Shown piece by piece: positions 51,427 to 61,343 of a stretch of DNA of 64,000 nucleotides. Each line of letters starts with the position of its first letter. The stretch's first letter is position 1. Source of the DNA: Aquimarina brevivitae (lineage in GTDB: Bacteria > Bacteroidota > Bacteroidia > Flavobacteriales > Flavobacteriaceae). The stretch is from NCBI RefSeq assembly GCF_004216895.1, contig NZ_SGXE01000008.1:29774-93773 (forward strand), in the 5' to 3' direction. The translations under genes and the position numbers were made by a program. The notes beneath the pieces are model-generated. The model was not told the DNA's origin, made no database searches, and worked only from the letters and a program-made list of their open reading frames with translations.

Positions 51427-52920
51427 TTATTCGTTGGTCAACGTAATTTGCAGTTGTTCAGCTATATTTACATTAGGGTTTGAGTTTGTTACATCGGCAA
51501 TAATGTCAAAGCGGTATTGTCCTGGTGTAAGGTTAACCGATATAGTTTCATTTGCACCTAGTGCACGTTGAATAACTTGATTGTTACTATCTTCAAGGTA
51601 AATACCTAGATTTTCGATTCCTGGAACTGTAATTGTGGCTGCACTTTCAATTTCAAAAGAGAGAAATAAAGCGTGATCGGGCTCTCCGTTAGCAATTTCA
51701 AAATTATAAGTTTCATCTGACGGTACGTTTAATACTCCAAGATTGAGATCTGTTTCAAAATCATCTCTAAAGGTAAAATCTATTTGACCTTCAATACCAT
51801 TTCCTGTTGGGTCGATAATTTCTAGCTGATATATTTTTTGCGTATCTAGTTGCGCTCCAAAACTTAGGTCTGTATCACGAAAAGCATTCCCAATAAAAGA
51901 AACACCAGATGCGATTATAGTTCCATCTTCGTCTTTTAAAGTTAATTCTACGTTCTCCTGGGTGTAAATAAAATAAGAGGCGAAATTATTGATGGAAAAT
52001 GTATACACAATCTTGTTATCAGGTTCTTCACTGAAAATAGTTAGTTCTCGAGTTTCTCTAAAAGGAGGTATAATTTCACCTAAGTCTACATCGGTATTGG
52101 GATACAAATAAAAACTAAATGAACCTTCATTGTTTTCATATGGAGCACTATTTAAAATCTCAAGGGCGTAGCGTCCTGCTGCTAATGCTGAACCTGAAAT
52201 AAGATCTTGTAGTTTCTCACCAACACTGTTTCCTTCTGAATCAAACAATGTTAATTTGAAGTCATTATTTTCTTCGAAAAAATATCTTGAAGTTTCGAAT
52301 TCAATCTCAAACTCAAAACGTATTTTATCATCAGGTTCATTGTCAAAAGAAAAAGGTACAGACCCATATTTTGGATTATTTGGTTCCAACCAAAATCTAC
52401 CAAAATCTGTGTGGTTGGAATTTCTAAAGGTTATATTTAATTGGCGATTATTAAATTCAGTTCCGGTATTTTTAAGTTCCAGGTATATCAATTGATTAGT
52501 CGGTAAAGTGGCTCCAGAACTAATAAAGTCATAAGGAGATTGGTTGGTTAGTAATCCTTCTCCAGAAACAATGATGTTCCCCTCATCATCTTTTAGTGTT
52601 AATAGCACGTTCTCATATGATGATGTGATCAAGTAATCCGTAGATTCTACTATTAATGAATTCTCAATTGTAAACGAATACGTAAGCGTCTCAGATGGTT
52701 CAGTAGTAACAAAATTATAAACGAAGGTGTTTGTGTTTATTAAAGGTAAAATTCCCAGAGAAAAGGTGTTTACATCTTCTGGAGGTGTTTCAGGGTCGAT
52801 AATTATGTCATCATCATTACAGCAAGAGATTATAGAGACACTTGCTATGAAAACTAATAGCAGTCTTTTTAAAAGTCTAGAATGAAATGAATTGTTTCTT
52901 TTTTTGTACTTGTTTTGCAT
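51427..52920 (-). CDS. Surface lipoprotein with four pre-peptidase C-terminal (PPC)-like repeats
   Basis: This is a 497-residue protein with a basic N-terminus, a hydrophobic stretch and a lipobox ending SIISC. A Cys-Asp-rich linker (NDDDIIIDPETPPED) follows; acidic residues after the cysteine are typical for surface export in Flavobacteriia. The rest consists of about four similar beta-sandwich units (roughly 50-160, 165-270, 275-385, 390-497). Each contains a Y-x-F-x-I-x-x-x-E-P-D strand and an L-T-L-x-D-x-x-G-N element, as in PPC domains. Usually PPC accompanies secreted peptidases; here no catalytic domain is present. It is monocistronic. Confidence 0.78.
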   Translation of the reverse strand: MQNKYKKRNNSFHSRLLKRLLLVFIASVSIISCCNDDDIIIDPETPPEDVNTFSLGILPLINTNTFVYNFVTTEPSETLTYSFTIENSLIVESTDYLITSSYENVLLTLKDDEGNIIVSGEGLLTNQSPYDFISSGATLPTNQLIYLELKNTGTEFNNRQLNITFRNSNHTDFGRFWLEPNNPKYGSVPFSFDNEPDDKIRFEFEIEFETSRYFFEENNDFKLTLFDSEGNSVGEKLQDLISGSALAAGRYALEILNSAPYENNEGSFSFYLYPNTDVDLGEIIPPFRETRELTIFSEEPDNKIVYTFSINNFASYFIYTQENVELTLKDEDGTIIASGVSFIGNAFRDTDLSFGAQLDTQKIYQLEIIDPTGNGIEGQIDFTFRDDFETDLNLGVLNVPSDETYNFEIANGEPDHALFLSFEIESAATITVPGIENLGIYLEDSNNQVIQRALGANETISVNLTPGQYRFDIIADVTNSNPNVNIAEQLQITLTNE

Positions 52921-53209
52921 CGTGAAAATGGTTTAGTTTACTTATGCGAATCCTCAGCATTTCAATTTTTGTCAAAAAGCTTGATTTTAGAAGAACCTAA
53001 CAAAATACAGTATTGACAATCTGCTTTATTCAATTTGAAGCAAAATTAAACCAGGGCACGGATAAAAAACTCACTTGTTTTAGGTAAATTCATACATCAC
53101 CCAAAAGGGTGATATTGGCAATTAAATAATTACGTATGAAGATTAAATTGTTAAAAGATAGGGTGACTACGCCACTAAATTCGAATCTAAGTGTCGAAGA
53201 AAGGATTGG

Positions 53210-53857
53210 TTACGCAATAATTCCTTGTTGGATTGCATATTTGGTTAACCCAACGACATTCTTTGCACCGATTTTTCGCATTAGGTTTTTTCGATGAGTA
53301 TCGACCGTATTAACAGAAATATTTAGTGACTCCGCAATTTCCTGCGTATTTTGCTCCTGCACAATACATTTTAGTACTTCTAATTCTCTGGGGCTTAATT
53401 TAACCTTTTCTTTTTCAGCTTTGTTTGTGCCAAATAAACTTTGATTATATACTCTGAGTATTTCTTCCGAAAAGTACTTTTCTCCCTTATATACTTTGTT
53501 GATGGCATTTAGGAGTTCAATTTTTCCGGTGTTTTTGAGTAGATATCCATCAATTTGTAGTTTACGTAACTTGTCAATGGTTTGAACATTGCTGTGAGAA
53601 CTAACTACAATTACTTTTATATTAGGCAACGTTTTTTTTATGGATTTAGATAATTGAATGCCATCCATTTCAGGCATTTCTATGTCCGTTATTAACAGGT
53701 CCAATGCTGATGATTTGGCAATTTTGAGTGCTTGATTACCATTATTAGCCGTTCCAACGATGTCGATATGCGAAATATCTTTAAGAATGGCATAAATACC
53801 ATCCATAAACATATGATGGTCATCTACTAATAATAATTTAATGGTTTCATTACTCAT
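53210..53857 (-). CDS. NarL/LuxR-family response regulator
   Basis: This is a 215-residue regulator. The receiver has D12-D13, phospho-acceptor D58 (LLITDIEMPEMDG) and a late KNTG. The C-terminal helix-turn-helix spans ~148-212 (LSPRELEVLKCI, then NISVNTVDTHRKNLMRKIG). It binds DNA after phosphorylation by the HisKA_3 kinase encoded just upstream, whose stop overlaps its start by eight bases. Targets are not visible in the window. Confidence 0.95.
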   Translation of the reverse strand: MSNETIKLLLVDDHHMFMDGIYAILKDISHIDIVGTANNGNQALKIAKSSALDLLITDIEMPEMDGIQLSKSIKKTLPNIKVIVVSSHSNVQTIDKLRKLQIDGYLLKNTGKIELLNAINKVYKGEKYFSEEILRVYNQSLFGTNKAEKEKVKLSPRELEVLKCIVQEQNTQEIAESLNISVNTVDTHRKNLMRKIGAKNVVGLTKYAIQQGIIA

Positions 53858-55793
53858 TAGTCCTGGGTATTATGATATTGACAAGTGTTCCTTTTTGTGG
53901 TGCTGATTCTATATCTAAAGATCCAGAAAGCTCTCTTACCCTGTGGTTGATATTTTGCAAACCTAATCCTTTTTTTGGAATTTCAGGATGAAATCCTTTT
54001 CCATTATCTTCCACAGATAACTGTATAGTACTATCTTGAATGAAGATGGATAGAAATACTTCAGTGGCGTGAGCATGCTTATGGATATTATTAAAAATCT
54101 CTTGTAGAATTCTAAAAAGTTCAAGTTTGATCTTGGTGGATAAGTTCTCTATAGCTTTCTTATTAGAAATATCTGAGTTAACGCTTAATTTATCCGTTTT
54201 TTGACTTTCAATTAATTGTTCCAACATAGCTACAAAACTATTGACCTCTATATTCTTTGGTATAAGATCATGCGAAATAGATCTAACCTCGCGATACGTC
54301 TTATCGACACTGTGTAAGATCTCCTGCATTCTACCCGTCTGTTCTTCTACAGCTGATAATTTTAATTTTATAGTTGCTAGATTTCCACTGACACTATCGT
54401 GTAAATCTCGAGATATTCGCTCTCGCTCTTTATGCTGACCATTAATATAAGATTGCAAACTGGCTAATTTTTGATGCTCAAGTAAGCTATCGATTTCTTG
54501 TTGATTTATACGGTCTTGCTTTTTTAAAAGTTCTTTCTGGGCCTTAATTTTTTGCCAATAAAAATAGTAGGATACCGCAAGAAAAAAGACAAGTATGAAG
54601 ATACCAATGAGCAATCTGTTTTTTTCCTTTTTTTGAAAGGATACCATTTTTTGTTGTGCGGCTAAGGCAAGCTCTTTTTCCTGAACCTGATATTTAGTTC
54701 TCATCTCTTCAACAGCATTAATTTTATTTTTACTAAAGATGCTGTCGCGACTAGTTATGGATTTTAATTCATATTGATAGCCTTCTTCGAACTTTCCGTT
54801 GGCATAATTTAAAGTACTCAATAAATAATTGACATCTTCAGAGAGTCTAAGTTCATTTATCTTTTCAAGTATTACATTGCACTTTAACAGGTATTTTTCC
54901 TGCGCTTCAAAATTTCTTTTATATTGATAGATTTTACTCAGGTAATAATAGCTCCAGGCTAAAAACAATGGATTTTCACTAGCACTTGCATTTTCCTTGA
55001 ATGCAATAACTTCAGTTAGTATAGTTTCTGCTTCCTCTAATTTTCCTTGTTTAATCAATATGTGTGCAAGCGTACTTTGACAACTATAGTACTGACCTTT
55101 ATAAGAATATTCTTGTTGAGTTTTACATGCCTTTTGTTTATAGTAGTAGGCCGAATCCAAGTCTTTAGTGATATATAAGTTGCCAAGAGCGCTATACGCC
55201 AACGTTTTTGATTTTTTATCATCAGGCATAGTAAGCACCTTTTTTAATGTATGCTTTGCCTTTTCTTTTTCATTGAGTCCGGTTAACTCAATATATCCAA
55301 GTGTAAGTTGTAAAGATGTTAATCCTTTTCCTTTGTATCCCGTTTCTTTGAGTTCTTGGATGGCATTATTGACTAATTTATAGGCTTTGTTATACAACCC
55401 CATTTCAATCAAATGGCTGGCAAATGGCTGTAGTAATTCTGAATAGCTCTGAGGATATTTTTTTAATCTTGCAGGATCATCTTTAAAATAATTGACAAAT
55501 CTATCGGTGTAAATTAAAAAAGAATCTTTTTGCTGGGTACTACTTAAAATTGCGGCTTTCCAGGCTAAGCATCTTAACTTTATGCTATCTAAAGGGGTAT
55601 CGTATGCTGATTTGTCAATAATGTAACTTAACTCACCCAACAACCACTGTTTAGAAAGATTACGATTTTGTTTCAGTGAGTCCTGGAGTTTATCATATCG
55701 GTTTGCTATGATACGCTCTTTCGCCTTTTGAGCAAAAAGCGATGTAGATTGTAACATTACTATACTGACGATTAGGGCAAAACGCAATACCAT
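53850..55793 (-). CDS. TPR-containing NarX-type sensor histidine kinase
   Basis: This is a 647-residue membrane kinase with a signal peptide (MVLRFALIVSIVMLQSTSLFAQ) and a periplasmic TPR-like helical region (~30-375). It has one membrane span at 393-413, a coiled linker, and a HisKA_3 dimerisation domain with H465 in RISRDLHDSVSGNLA. The ATPase shows RILQEIFNNIHKHAHA and GLGLQNINHRV. It phosphorylates the coupled NarL-type regulator. This TPR-TM-HisKA_3 layout is frequent in Bacteroidota. Confidence 0.94.
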   Translation of the reverse strand: MVLRFALIVSIVMLQSTSLFAQKAKERIIANRYDKLQDSLKQNRNLSKQWLLGELSYIIDKSAYDTPLDSIKLRCLAWKAAILSSTQQKDSFLIYTDRFVNYFKDDPARLKKYPQSYSELLQPFASHLIEMGLYNKAYKLVNNAIQELKETGYKGKGLTSLQLTLGYIELTGLNEKEKAKHTLKKVLTMPDDKKSKTLAYSALGNLYITKDLDSAYYYKQKACKTQQEYSYKGQYYSCQSTLAHILIKQGKLEEAETILTEVIAFKENASASENPLFLAWSYYYLSKIYQYKRNFEAQEKYLLKCNVILEKINELRLSEDVNYLLSTLNYANGKFEEGYQYELKSITSRDSIFSKNKINAVEEMRTKYQVQEKELALAAQQKMVSFQKKEKNRLLIGIFILVFFLAVSYYFYWQKIKAQKELLKKQDRINQQEIDSLLEHQKLASLQSYINGQHKERERISRDLHDSVSGNLATIKLKLSAVEEQTGRMQEILHSVDKTYREVRSISHDLIPKNIEVNSFVAMLEQLIESQKTDKLSVNSDISNKKAIENLSTKIKLELFRILQEIFNNIHKHAHATEVFLSIFIQDSTIQLSVEDNGKGFHPEIPKKGLGLQNINHRVRELSGSLDIESAPQKGTLVNIIIPRTNE

Positions 55794-56001
55794 TAAAAAA
55801 CAGGAATATTTATTGTAGGTTGTAAATTAGCATTTTTTTAACAAAAAACAATTAACAACAAGTAATTTAACAACGGTTAAAACGTAATTACACTCTCTAT
55901 CTGAAAAAGGATAAACCAAAATCCTTCTTTACCTAAGATATAGTATAAGTCTAGTGTATTTATTCGACTCGTGTAAAGCTGTTCATTGATGAAAAAAGTA
56001 A

Positions 56002-56418
56002 TTAAAGGCAGCTCTCTTTTTTTGGCCAGTCTTCTTTGGGTTGCTCAACCATGTTGAAGTAGGTAACACTTACGACACCTAAGCTTGCATTATCGCCGTA
56101 GGTAAGTATGGTTTCGTAATACCCCTGTTTTTTAAGATCGAAAGTCATATCCTGGCGCTTCACTTTTTTCTTGCCATCAACAGTATAACAAATTAGCACT
56201 CCATAAACGCTCCAATTTTTTTGGTATTTGGATTCGTCTTTGCCAACATTGGTGGTTTTACTGTGTGGGGTAATCCTAATTTTTTTACCGCCGTACTCAG
56301 ACTCAATAATCTTATATTCACTGAATGAATTAATTTTTTGTGCTTTACCTTGAATAGGCATTAAAACACAAAAGAGTAGTAGGAATATGGTAGTCTTAGT
56401 AATTTGGACAGTTTTCAT
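56002..56418 (-). CDS. Small exported protein of unknown function
   Basis: This is a 138-residue protein with a signal peptide ending near IQGKAQ. The mature 110 residues are basic and beta-strand-like (KIIESEYGGKKIRITPHS, WSVYGVLICYTVDGKKKVKR) with a C-terminal lysine/proline-rich end and a final CL. I recognise no family. It is flanked by the TPR kinase and the DUF885 gene, both on the same strand, with gaps of about 200 and 160 bases, so it is probably transcribed separately. Confidence 0.65.
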   Translation of the reverse strand: MKTVQITKTTIFLLLFCVLMPIQGKAQKINSFSEYKIIESEYGGKKIRITPHSKTTNVGKDESKYQKNWSVYGVLICYTVDGKKKVKRQDMTFDLKKQGYYETILTYGDNASLGVVSVTYFNMVEQPKEDWPKKESCL

Positions 56419-56576
56419 AGTATTTTAATTAAATATTCAGATTTCTTATGTTTTGTTAACTTATGGGAAGTCGAACTTTGTTATTCGTCAACTTCGCGAT
56501 GTAAATTTTTATATAGCGATAATAGAATTCATCCATATCATTTTAAAAATTTAGAAGGACTATTCCAAATATCTTT

Positions 56577-58253
56577 TTATTCAACAATCCTATTCAAATG
56601 GTCATTTGAGCCTGTCATTTGCCACTGGCCTAACGCCATAGGAATATTACCCATCGCATTAAGGGTGTCAAAAAACTCTTTCAACACAAAGTCTTTGTTT
56701 TGAGACTCGCGTATTCTGGCGTATTCAGCCAATGCATTTTCCATTAAGTATTTACCAGTAATATAACTCGTGCCATAACCTGGCTGTCGTAAATATAAGT
56801 GTTGCTCAAATATGAGGAGATCTTTTTCTGTTTTCATCCAACCTCTAGGGGTGTACTCGCTATGAATGCCACCCGCTTCTTCCATTGTCATTTGATTGGC
56901 ATGGGCATACAACGATCCTAAGCCACGGGCCGCACGCTGCGCAATCAAAATGTATACAATCTCTTTAGTTCTTAGACTGTCTTCATACAAACCGGCCTGC
57001 ATAAACATTTCTTCTACTGCTGTAGCTACCCCTTCGTTTCTGGAGTCAAAAATATTATATAGCAATGGACCTCTTCTGATCTCACTTTCATTGGGTTCAT
57101 TATCCATTCTCGCTAATTCAAACCAATGATAAAAATGGGAGTATAATGGTCTAGGGTCATAGTGCGCTCCAATCCAAAAGAAGTTGCGCTTTTCCTTTGG
57201 AACATAACTTCCTAAATGTTCATTTAGAGCAGTTTCAAAATAGGGTTTGACGCTCACAATATCTTGCTCTTCCAAGAAGGTCAACAAGCTTTTTGATGCA
57301 GCTTCGGCCAAGGCTTTATAAGCTTCTGGGGAGTCAGCATCCTTCAACTTTGGTAAATCTCTATTCTTATGCTCTTCTAATTTTAAAGAGGACCAGGCAC
57401 GAGCAAGTTCCCTTTTAAGTAGCATCACTTCGTCCTCCCAGCTTAACGGCACCAGGTGTACATGCTGCAAGTACCAGGTGTAATTCTCTTTGCCTATACC
57501 CGATGGGCCTGTCTTTGATTTAGCTTCAGTAGTTAGCCAGCTTGCAAGGTTTTGGGTAGATGCGATGCATTCATCAATAAGGCTTACTAATGTCGTATCA
57601 TCCTGTAGGGAAGGCTCTTCTTTTAGTGCCGCCAGATCTTTCGCTTGAGTTTCAATATCTCTAATTCCAGCTATCCAGAGGTCTCTTGCATTGCCGGTAA
57701 GGTTTTGCTTTGCCTGTTGATTGAGCGGGCCAATTACCTTCAAGTCATTGATCAGTCGTGCTCTTTCTGCCGATGATAATGGAAAAGTATAAGTCCAGAG
57801 CTCAGTGGTAGCATGATGGGTAGGACCTTCATGTGCGGGTACATCGCTTCGGTACGTCCAAACTGTTTTATAAAATGCCGGGTCACGCGTCCAGGGCTTT
57901 AAAATACGGTGATTAAAGTCGTAACCATTCATCTCAGCCCACACAATCATCCAGTCCACCTTATTGGCCACCGACCAATTGGCTGTATCTATCGCTGTTA
58001 AGCTTTGCTGTAGTTCGATAAACTGCGGCCAGCGTTTTTCAAAAGTTGTTTTTGTATAATCAGGTACTCCGTTAATGAGTGGAGGCTTCTCAAAAGTTCT
58101 CCATTCCTTGAATAGTGTAACCAAATCTTCATAGTCGTTGGTCGTAAATTTTACTGTTTTAGCTAGGCTTTGAGTCGTTTTTTCTTCGGGAGTAGTTTGG
58201 CAGCTGATGTAAACTAAGAAGAAAAGGCAAAGAATAAGATGGATTGTTCTCAT
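56577..58253 (-). CDS. DUF885-family lipoprotein
   Basis: This is a 558-residue protein with a lipoprotein signal (lipobox VYISC, cysteine about 18). It has the helical DUF885 fold, whose members look like zinc-dependent metallopeptidases. Fold-typical segments are [37 protein letters not shown] and the late [20 protein letters not shown] canonical HExxH reads EEMF here, so catalysis is uncertain. The preceding S9 peptidase gene is on the same strand 96 bases upstream, and together they suggest an extracytoplasmic peptide-degrading pair. Confidence 0.82.
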   Translation of the reverse strand: MRTIHLILCLFFLVYISCQTTPEEKTTQSLAKTVKFTTNDYEDLVTLFKEWRTFEKPPLINGVPDYTKTTFEKRWPQFIELQQSLTAIDTANWSVANKVDWMIVWAEMNGYDFNHRILKPWTRDPAFYKTVWTYRSDVPAHEGPTHHATTELWTYTFPLSSAERARLINDLKVIGPLNQQAKQNLTGNARDLWIAGIRDIETQAKDLAALKEEPSLQDDTTLVSLIDECIASTQNLASWLTTEAKSKTGPSGIGKENYTWYLQHVHLVPLSWEDEVMLLKRELARAWSSLKLEEHKNRDLPKLKDADSPEAYKALAEAASKSLLTFLEEQDIVSVKPYFETALNEHLGSYVPKEKRNFFWIGAHYDPRPLYSHFYHWFELARMDNEPNESEIRRGPLLYNIFDSRNEGVATAVEEMFMQAGLYEDSLRTKEIVYILIAQRAARGLGSLYAHANQMTMEEAGGIHSEYTPRGWMKTEKDLLIFEQHLYLRQPGYGTSYITGKYLMENALAEYARIRESQNKDFVLKEFFDTLNAMGNIPMALGQWQMTGSNDHLNRIVE

Positions 58254-58349
58254 GGGTTACTGTGCAAATTGATGTGATTTATTTGAAGGTTGATCAATTA
58301 CCTTAAAAATGGAAGATATGTATTTTTTATGAACATTGCTTTTAAATCG

Positions 58350-60509
58350 CTAATCTGTTGGCGTGCCTAGATGTCGGTCGAAGTATTCGATGAGCTTGCC
58401 AAATAGGTAACGACCATAATATTGCTCACGACTCCACCCGTGTGTCGCACTAGGGGCAAATGCAAAGTCAAAGTCCTTGCCCTGTTTAATTAGCTCTTCC
58501 GCCAACACAGCGGTCGTCTTAAAGGGCACCACATGATCCTGTAGACCGTGAATGAACAATAGTTTATCTTCTAGGTTTGCTGCGTACTTAAGTGCTTTTC
58601 GCTCGAAAATCTCTGGGTGTGTTTGTGGACGACGGACAATGGCCACGTCGTCCGTGCCGAAGAACATGGGGTCAACGGCGGCGGCTGCAGCTACGCCCAC
58701 CTGGAATAAGCCAGGCTTCATCAAAAGCGAATACACGGAGAGCGTGCCCCCGTAACTGCTGCCCCAGATGCCAATACGATCGGGATCTACATAATCCAGT
58801 GACTCCATATAGGCCACGGCACTGGCATAATCTTCAATATCCTGGTCAGCAAAGCCCAATAAGAACTCTTCACGAAATGCACGACCGTAACCGTTGCTAC
58901 CGCGTGAATCTACTTGCACCACGATATACCCCTTTTGTACCAACAGCTGCTGTACGAGGCTGTAATTGCCGGCCCATCGGTTTCTTGCGGTATTCGAATA
59001 TACAGGTCCAAAAATCACTGGATACTGCTTGCCAGGTTGCATGTTGCTAGGTTTCAGCACACGGGCATGCAGGGTATAGTCATCCACAAGACTGGGGAAA
59101 CTCACATAGTCTGCTGCCGTCCAGCTTCGTTCTGTGAAGGCGGGTAGGGGAGAATGGGTTATTCTTGTAGCATCACCCCCATTGCTGTTTGCTACATAAA
59201 GTTCGGGTGGAGCGATGTCGTTGCTGTGCATAAACACCAGGTGTTGTCCGTTTGGTGAAGGATAGCCTATATTGCGGCCTGCAAGTTGGGTGAGCTGTTC
59301 AGGTTTTCCACCAGACATATTTACGCGATATATGTGTTGCTCGTAAGGATTAACGCCATTACCGGCATAAAAGATGGCATTTCCAGCAGAAATTGGTGCA
59401 GACAGTACATCGTAGGAGGGATCAGTGATAAGTTGCGGGCGATCCTTGGAGGGTGAGGCATCTATGGTATACAATCCATAGCGATCCCCCATATCACTTA
59501 AGAAAACAACTTGCTTTCCGTTGGGATGCCAGCTTGATCCAAATGAGGTGTACATGCGGCTCTCTCGAACCCCTCGCCAAATCTCACGTAGTTTGCTTGC
59601 TCCCGGTGCCACTACATACAATTTACGTTCAACAGCTGTATCGGATGCGGTATCAACGAGTAGGGTGCCGTTAGGTGACCAGTTAAAGTCGATGACCTGG
59701 TTAGCGTGTGGCTCAGGTAAATCCAGGTAAGTAATTTGACCACTTGCTACATCAAGCAGACCCACCCTTCGAATCTCGTTGGGATCGCCTGGATAACTTC
59801 GGCGAACTTCATTGGGGTTGGTTTCCTCAGCGAGGTAATCCGGGAATGATACTTTTCGCATCTCGCGCCGGTCTACAACGTGAAACACTATGGTTTGGCC
59901 ATCCGGTGACCATTTGTACGTTGGTCCACTCCAGATGCCTGGTCCAATTTCACGTTCTGGTCGGCTGTAGCGCCCCTTCGGCAAGCTCGAGAGACTGGCA
60001 ATTCCAATCTCGGTGAGCTGTCGATTCTGTTTAGAACTAAGGTTAGCCAGCCATAGATCACCCTCCTTGATATAAGCTACTTGCTTACCGCTTGGTGCCA
60101 TTGATAAATTGTGTGCACCGGTCTCTAGAGGCATATATTGACTATCTTCTCCTTGTTGTAGCCTGGTCTGCCATAAATGATTTCCTCTCAGGCTTAGGAT
60201 GGTGTTGGCGTCGACCCAGGCTAAGTCTCGGACTGAGGCAGATTTGGCGTTTGATAGAAGGCGCACTTCCTTTCCATGGCTTGTGGATACCCACAGGCCG
60301 CGCCCTGATACCCCTGGTTCATTCCAGGAGAAGGCAAAGTGCTTACTGTTTGGTGCCCATATGGGTTGGGATGGGGTGGTTCCGGTTAGTTTTGGAGTAG
60401 TGAATACGTCATCGAGGGTGAGCTCATTTTCTTGTGCTGTTATTTTTGGGTGTAGCGTCATAAGTACGACTGCCACTATACAGGTTCGCCAAAAAGAGAG
60501 GTGTTGCAT
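58350..60509 (-). CDS. Prolyl oligopeptidase (S9/DPP IV-type) serine peptidase
   Basis: This is a 719-residue exported peptidase with signal peptide to ~25. An N-terminal eight-bladed-type beta propeller (~40-450) is followed by an alpha/beta-hydrolase domain. The nucleophile serine is in GIWGSSYGGTLS (about 585), aspartate in GLQDHVVPF (about 657) and histidine in SATHGWS (about 689). It is predicted to cut dipeptides, often after proline, outside the cytoplasm. Base composition is clearly richer in G and C than the neighbours (for example 37 of 60 bases at 58621-58680), and codon choice differs, suggesting horizontal acquisition. The DUF885 gene follows 96 bases later. Confidence 0.93.
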   Translation of the reverse strand: MQHLSFWRTCIVAVVLMTLHPKITAQENELTLDDVFTTPKLTGTTPSQPIWAPNSKHFAFSWNEPGVSGRGLWVSTSHGKEVRLLSNAKSASVRDLAWVDANTILSLRGNHLWQTRLQQGEDSQYMPLETGAHNLSMAPSGKQVAYIKEGDLWLANLSSKQNRQLTEIGIASLSSLPKGRYSRPEREIGPGIWSGPTYKWSPDGQTIVFHVVDRREMRKVSFPDYLAEETNPNEVRRSYPGDPNEIRRVGLLDVASGQITYLDLPEPHANQVIDFNWSPNGTLLVDTASDTAVERKLYVVAPGASKLREIWRGVRESRMYTSFGSSWHPNGKQVVFLSDMGDRYGLYTIDASPSKDRPQLITDPSYDVLSAPISAGNAIFYAGNGVNPYEQHIYRVNMSGGKPEQLTQLAGRNIGYPSPNGQHLVFMHSNDIAPPELYVANSNGGDATRITHSPLPAFTERSWTAADYVSFPSLVDDYTLHARVLKPSNMQPGKQYPVIFGPVYSNTARNRWAGNYSLVQQLLVQKGYIVVQVDSRGSNGYGRAFREEFLLGFADQDIEDYASAVAYMESLDYVDPDRIGIWGSSYGGTLSVYSLLMKPGLFQVGVAAAAAVDPMFFGTDDVAIVRRPQTHPEIFERKALKYAANLEDKLLFIHGLQDHVVPFKTTAVLAEELIKQGKDFDFAFAPSATHGWSREQYYGRYLFGKLIEYFDRHLGTPTD

Positions 60510-60611
60510 GTGTTTGTTTTCTTATATGTTTTGTGAAATTATCTTATAGTACTTATAGATACGCTCACTTGTGGAGCGAACCTTTTTAGAGGGCTTTTCA
60601 TAGGATACTGT

Positions 60612-60620
60612 GTTGTATAC
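60612..60620 (-). repeat. Left boundary of the cassette-like array
   Basis: GTTGTATAC lies just after the stop of the first small gene. It is partly complementary to AGTGTATAAC (61140-61149) on the other side of that gene (8 of 10 positions). This GTT...AAC pairing around a gene is the layout of cassette ends. Confidence 0.4.
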
Positions 60621-60627
60621 TGAGTAT

Positions 60628-61119
60628 TTATTCATTTAATTCTTTCCAGCATTTTTGAACTTCACGTTTCACTTGCTCTTCCATTTTTGGCAACTCATTC
60701 AAAATCCAATTTTTACTTTCTTTTGTAAGATAGTTTTTGTTTTCAGATAATTTGAATTCCATTGCGCCTTGAATTAACGAAATTAATTCTTTTGTTTCTG
60801 TTTCTCCGTTCGCAAAATTTGGTCCGATTAAATATCCTAAGATGTCTTTTTCAAGTTTAGGTTTGTAATGCAAAATGTGTGTTACAATCGGAAAATAGAA
60901 GTAAAAGAAGCTGTTCGTATTCGATTGATATTGAATTTTATTAAATTCCGAAATTAAAAGTTCACATTGAGAGTCAGAAGTATCAAAGTCCAATTTGGCA
61001 AGTACGTCATAAGTCTTTTTAGCACTAGGTTTAATTTCTCCCATTCTTTTTAATTCTGAAAATACTTTTTCAAATTCAGCATTAACTTTTTTGTTCTTTC
61101 TCCAGTTTAAAATTCCCAA
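60628..61119 (-). CDS. Unknown small protein, cassette-like gene 1
   Basis: This is a 163-residue cytoplasmic, helical, charged protein starting with TTG at 61119 and sequence MGILNWRKNKKVNAEFEKV. No signal peptide, membrane segment or known motif is visible. It could be an immunity-type or orphan protein, but the sequence gives no proof. It is flanked by short complementary sequences and a 137-bp intergenic repeat, and shares strand with three further unrelated small genes. Confidence 0.6.
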   Translation of the reverse strand: MGILNWRKNKKVNAEFEKVFSELKRMGEIKPSAKKTYDVLAKLDFDTSDSQCELLISEFNKIQYQSNTNSFFYFYFPIVTHILHYKPKLEKDILGYLIGPNFANGETETKELISLIQGAMEFKLSENKNYLTKESKNWILNELPKMEEQVKREVQKCWKELNE

Positions 61120-61188
61120 TATTCTTTGTTTTTTACGTTAGTGTATAACGGTCTCAGTAATGAGTAGTTGGGTGATTTAAGTTTTAAA

Positions 61189-61325
61189 TTTAGCAAATAC
61201 ATATCAATTAGAAAATCCGCGTCCCGATAGCTATCGGGATTACTTTCTAAAAGTCTTGCGCCTTTCCAAAAATACAATTACTACTCGATTAATCACTTAG
61301 CTGCTAAGATCACATATATGGTGTC
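61189..61325 (-). repeat. 137-bp intergenic repeat, copy 1
   Basis: This copy is closely similar to 62032-62167 over its full length; the segment GTCTTGCGCCTTTCC and the following 25 bases are identical. It contains a perfect 16-bp palindrome CCCGATAG/CTATCGGG at 61223-61238 that is broken in the other copy. It lies between two unrelated genes. Confidence 0.92.
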
Positions 61326-61343
61326 GTGGTGGTTTATTTAAGT

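Noticed and set aside
58592..59050. Long plus-strand open frame (about 150 codons) opposite the S9 peptidase, with several similar ones up to 60549
   Set aside because: They lie antisense to a clear peptidase with full catalytic residues. The translations are Arg/Cys/Pro-rich, as expected from GC-rich antisense DNA.
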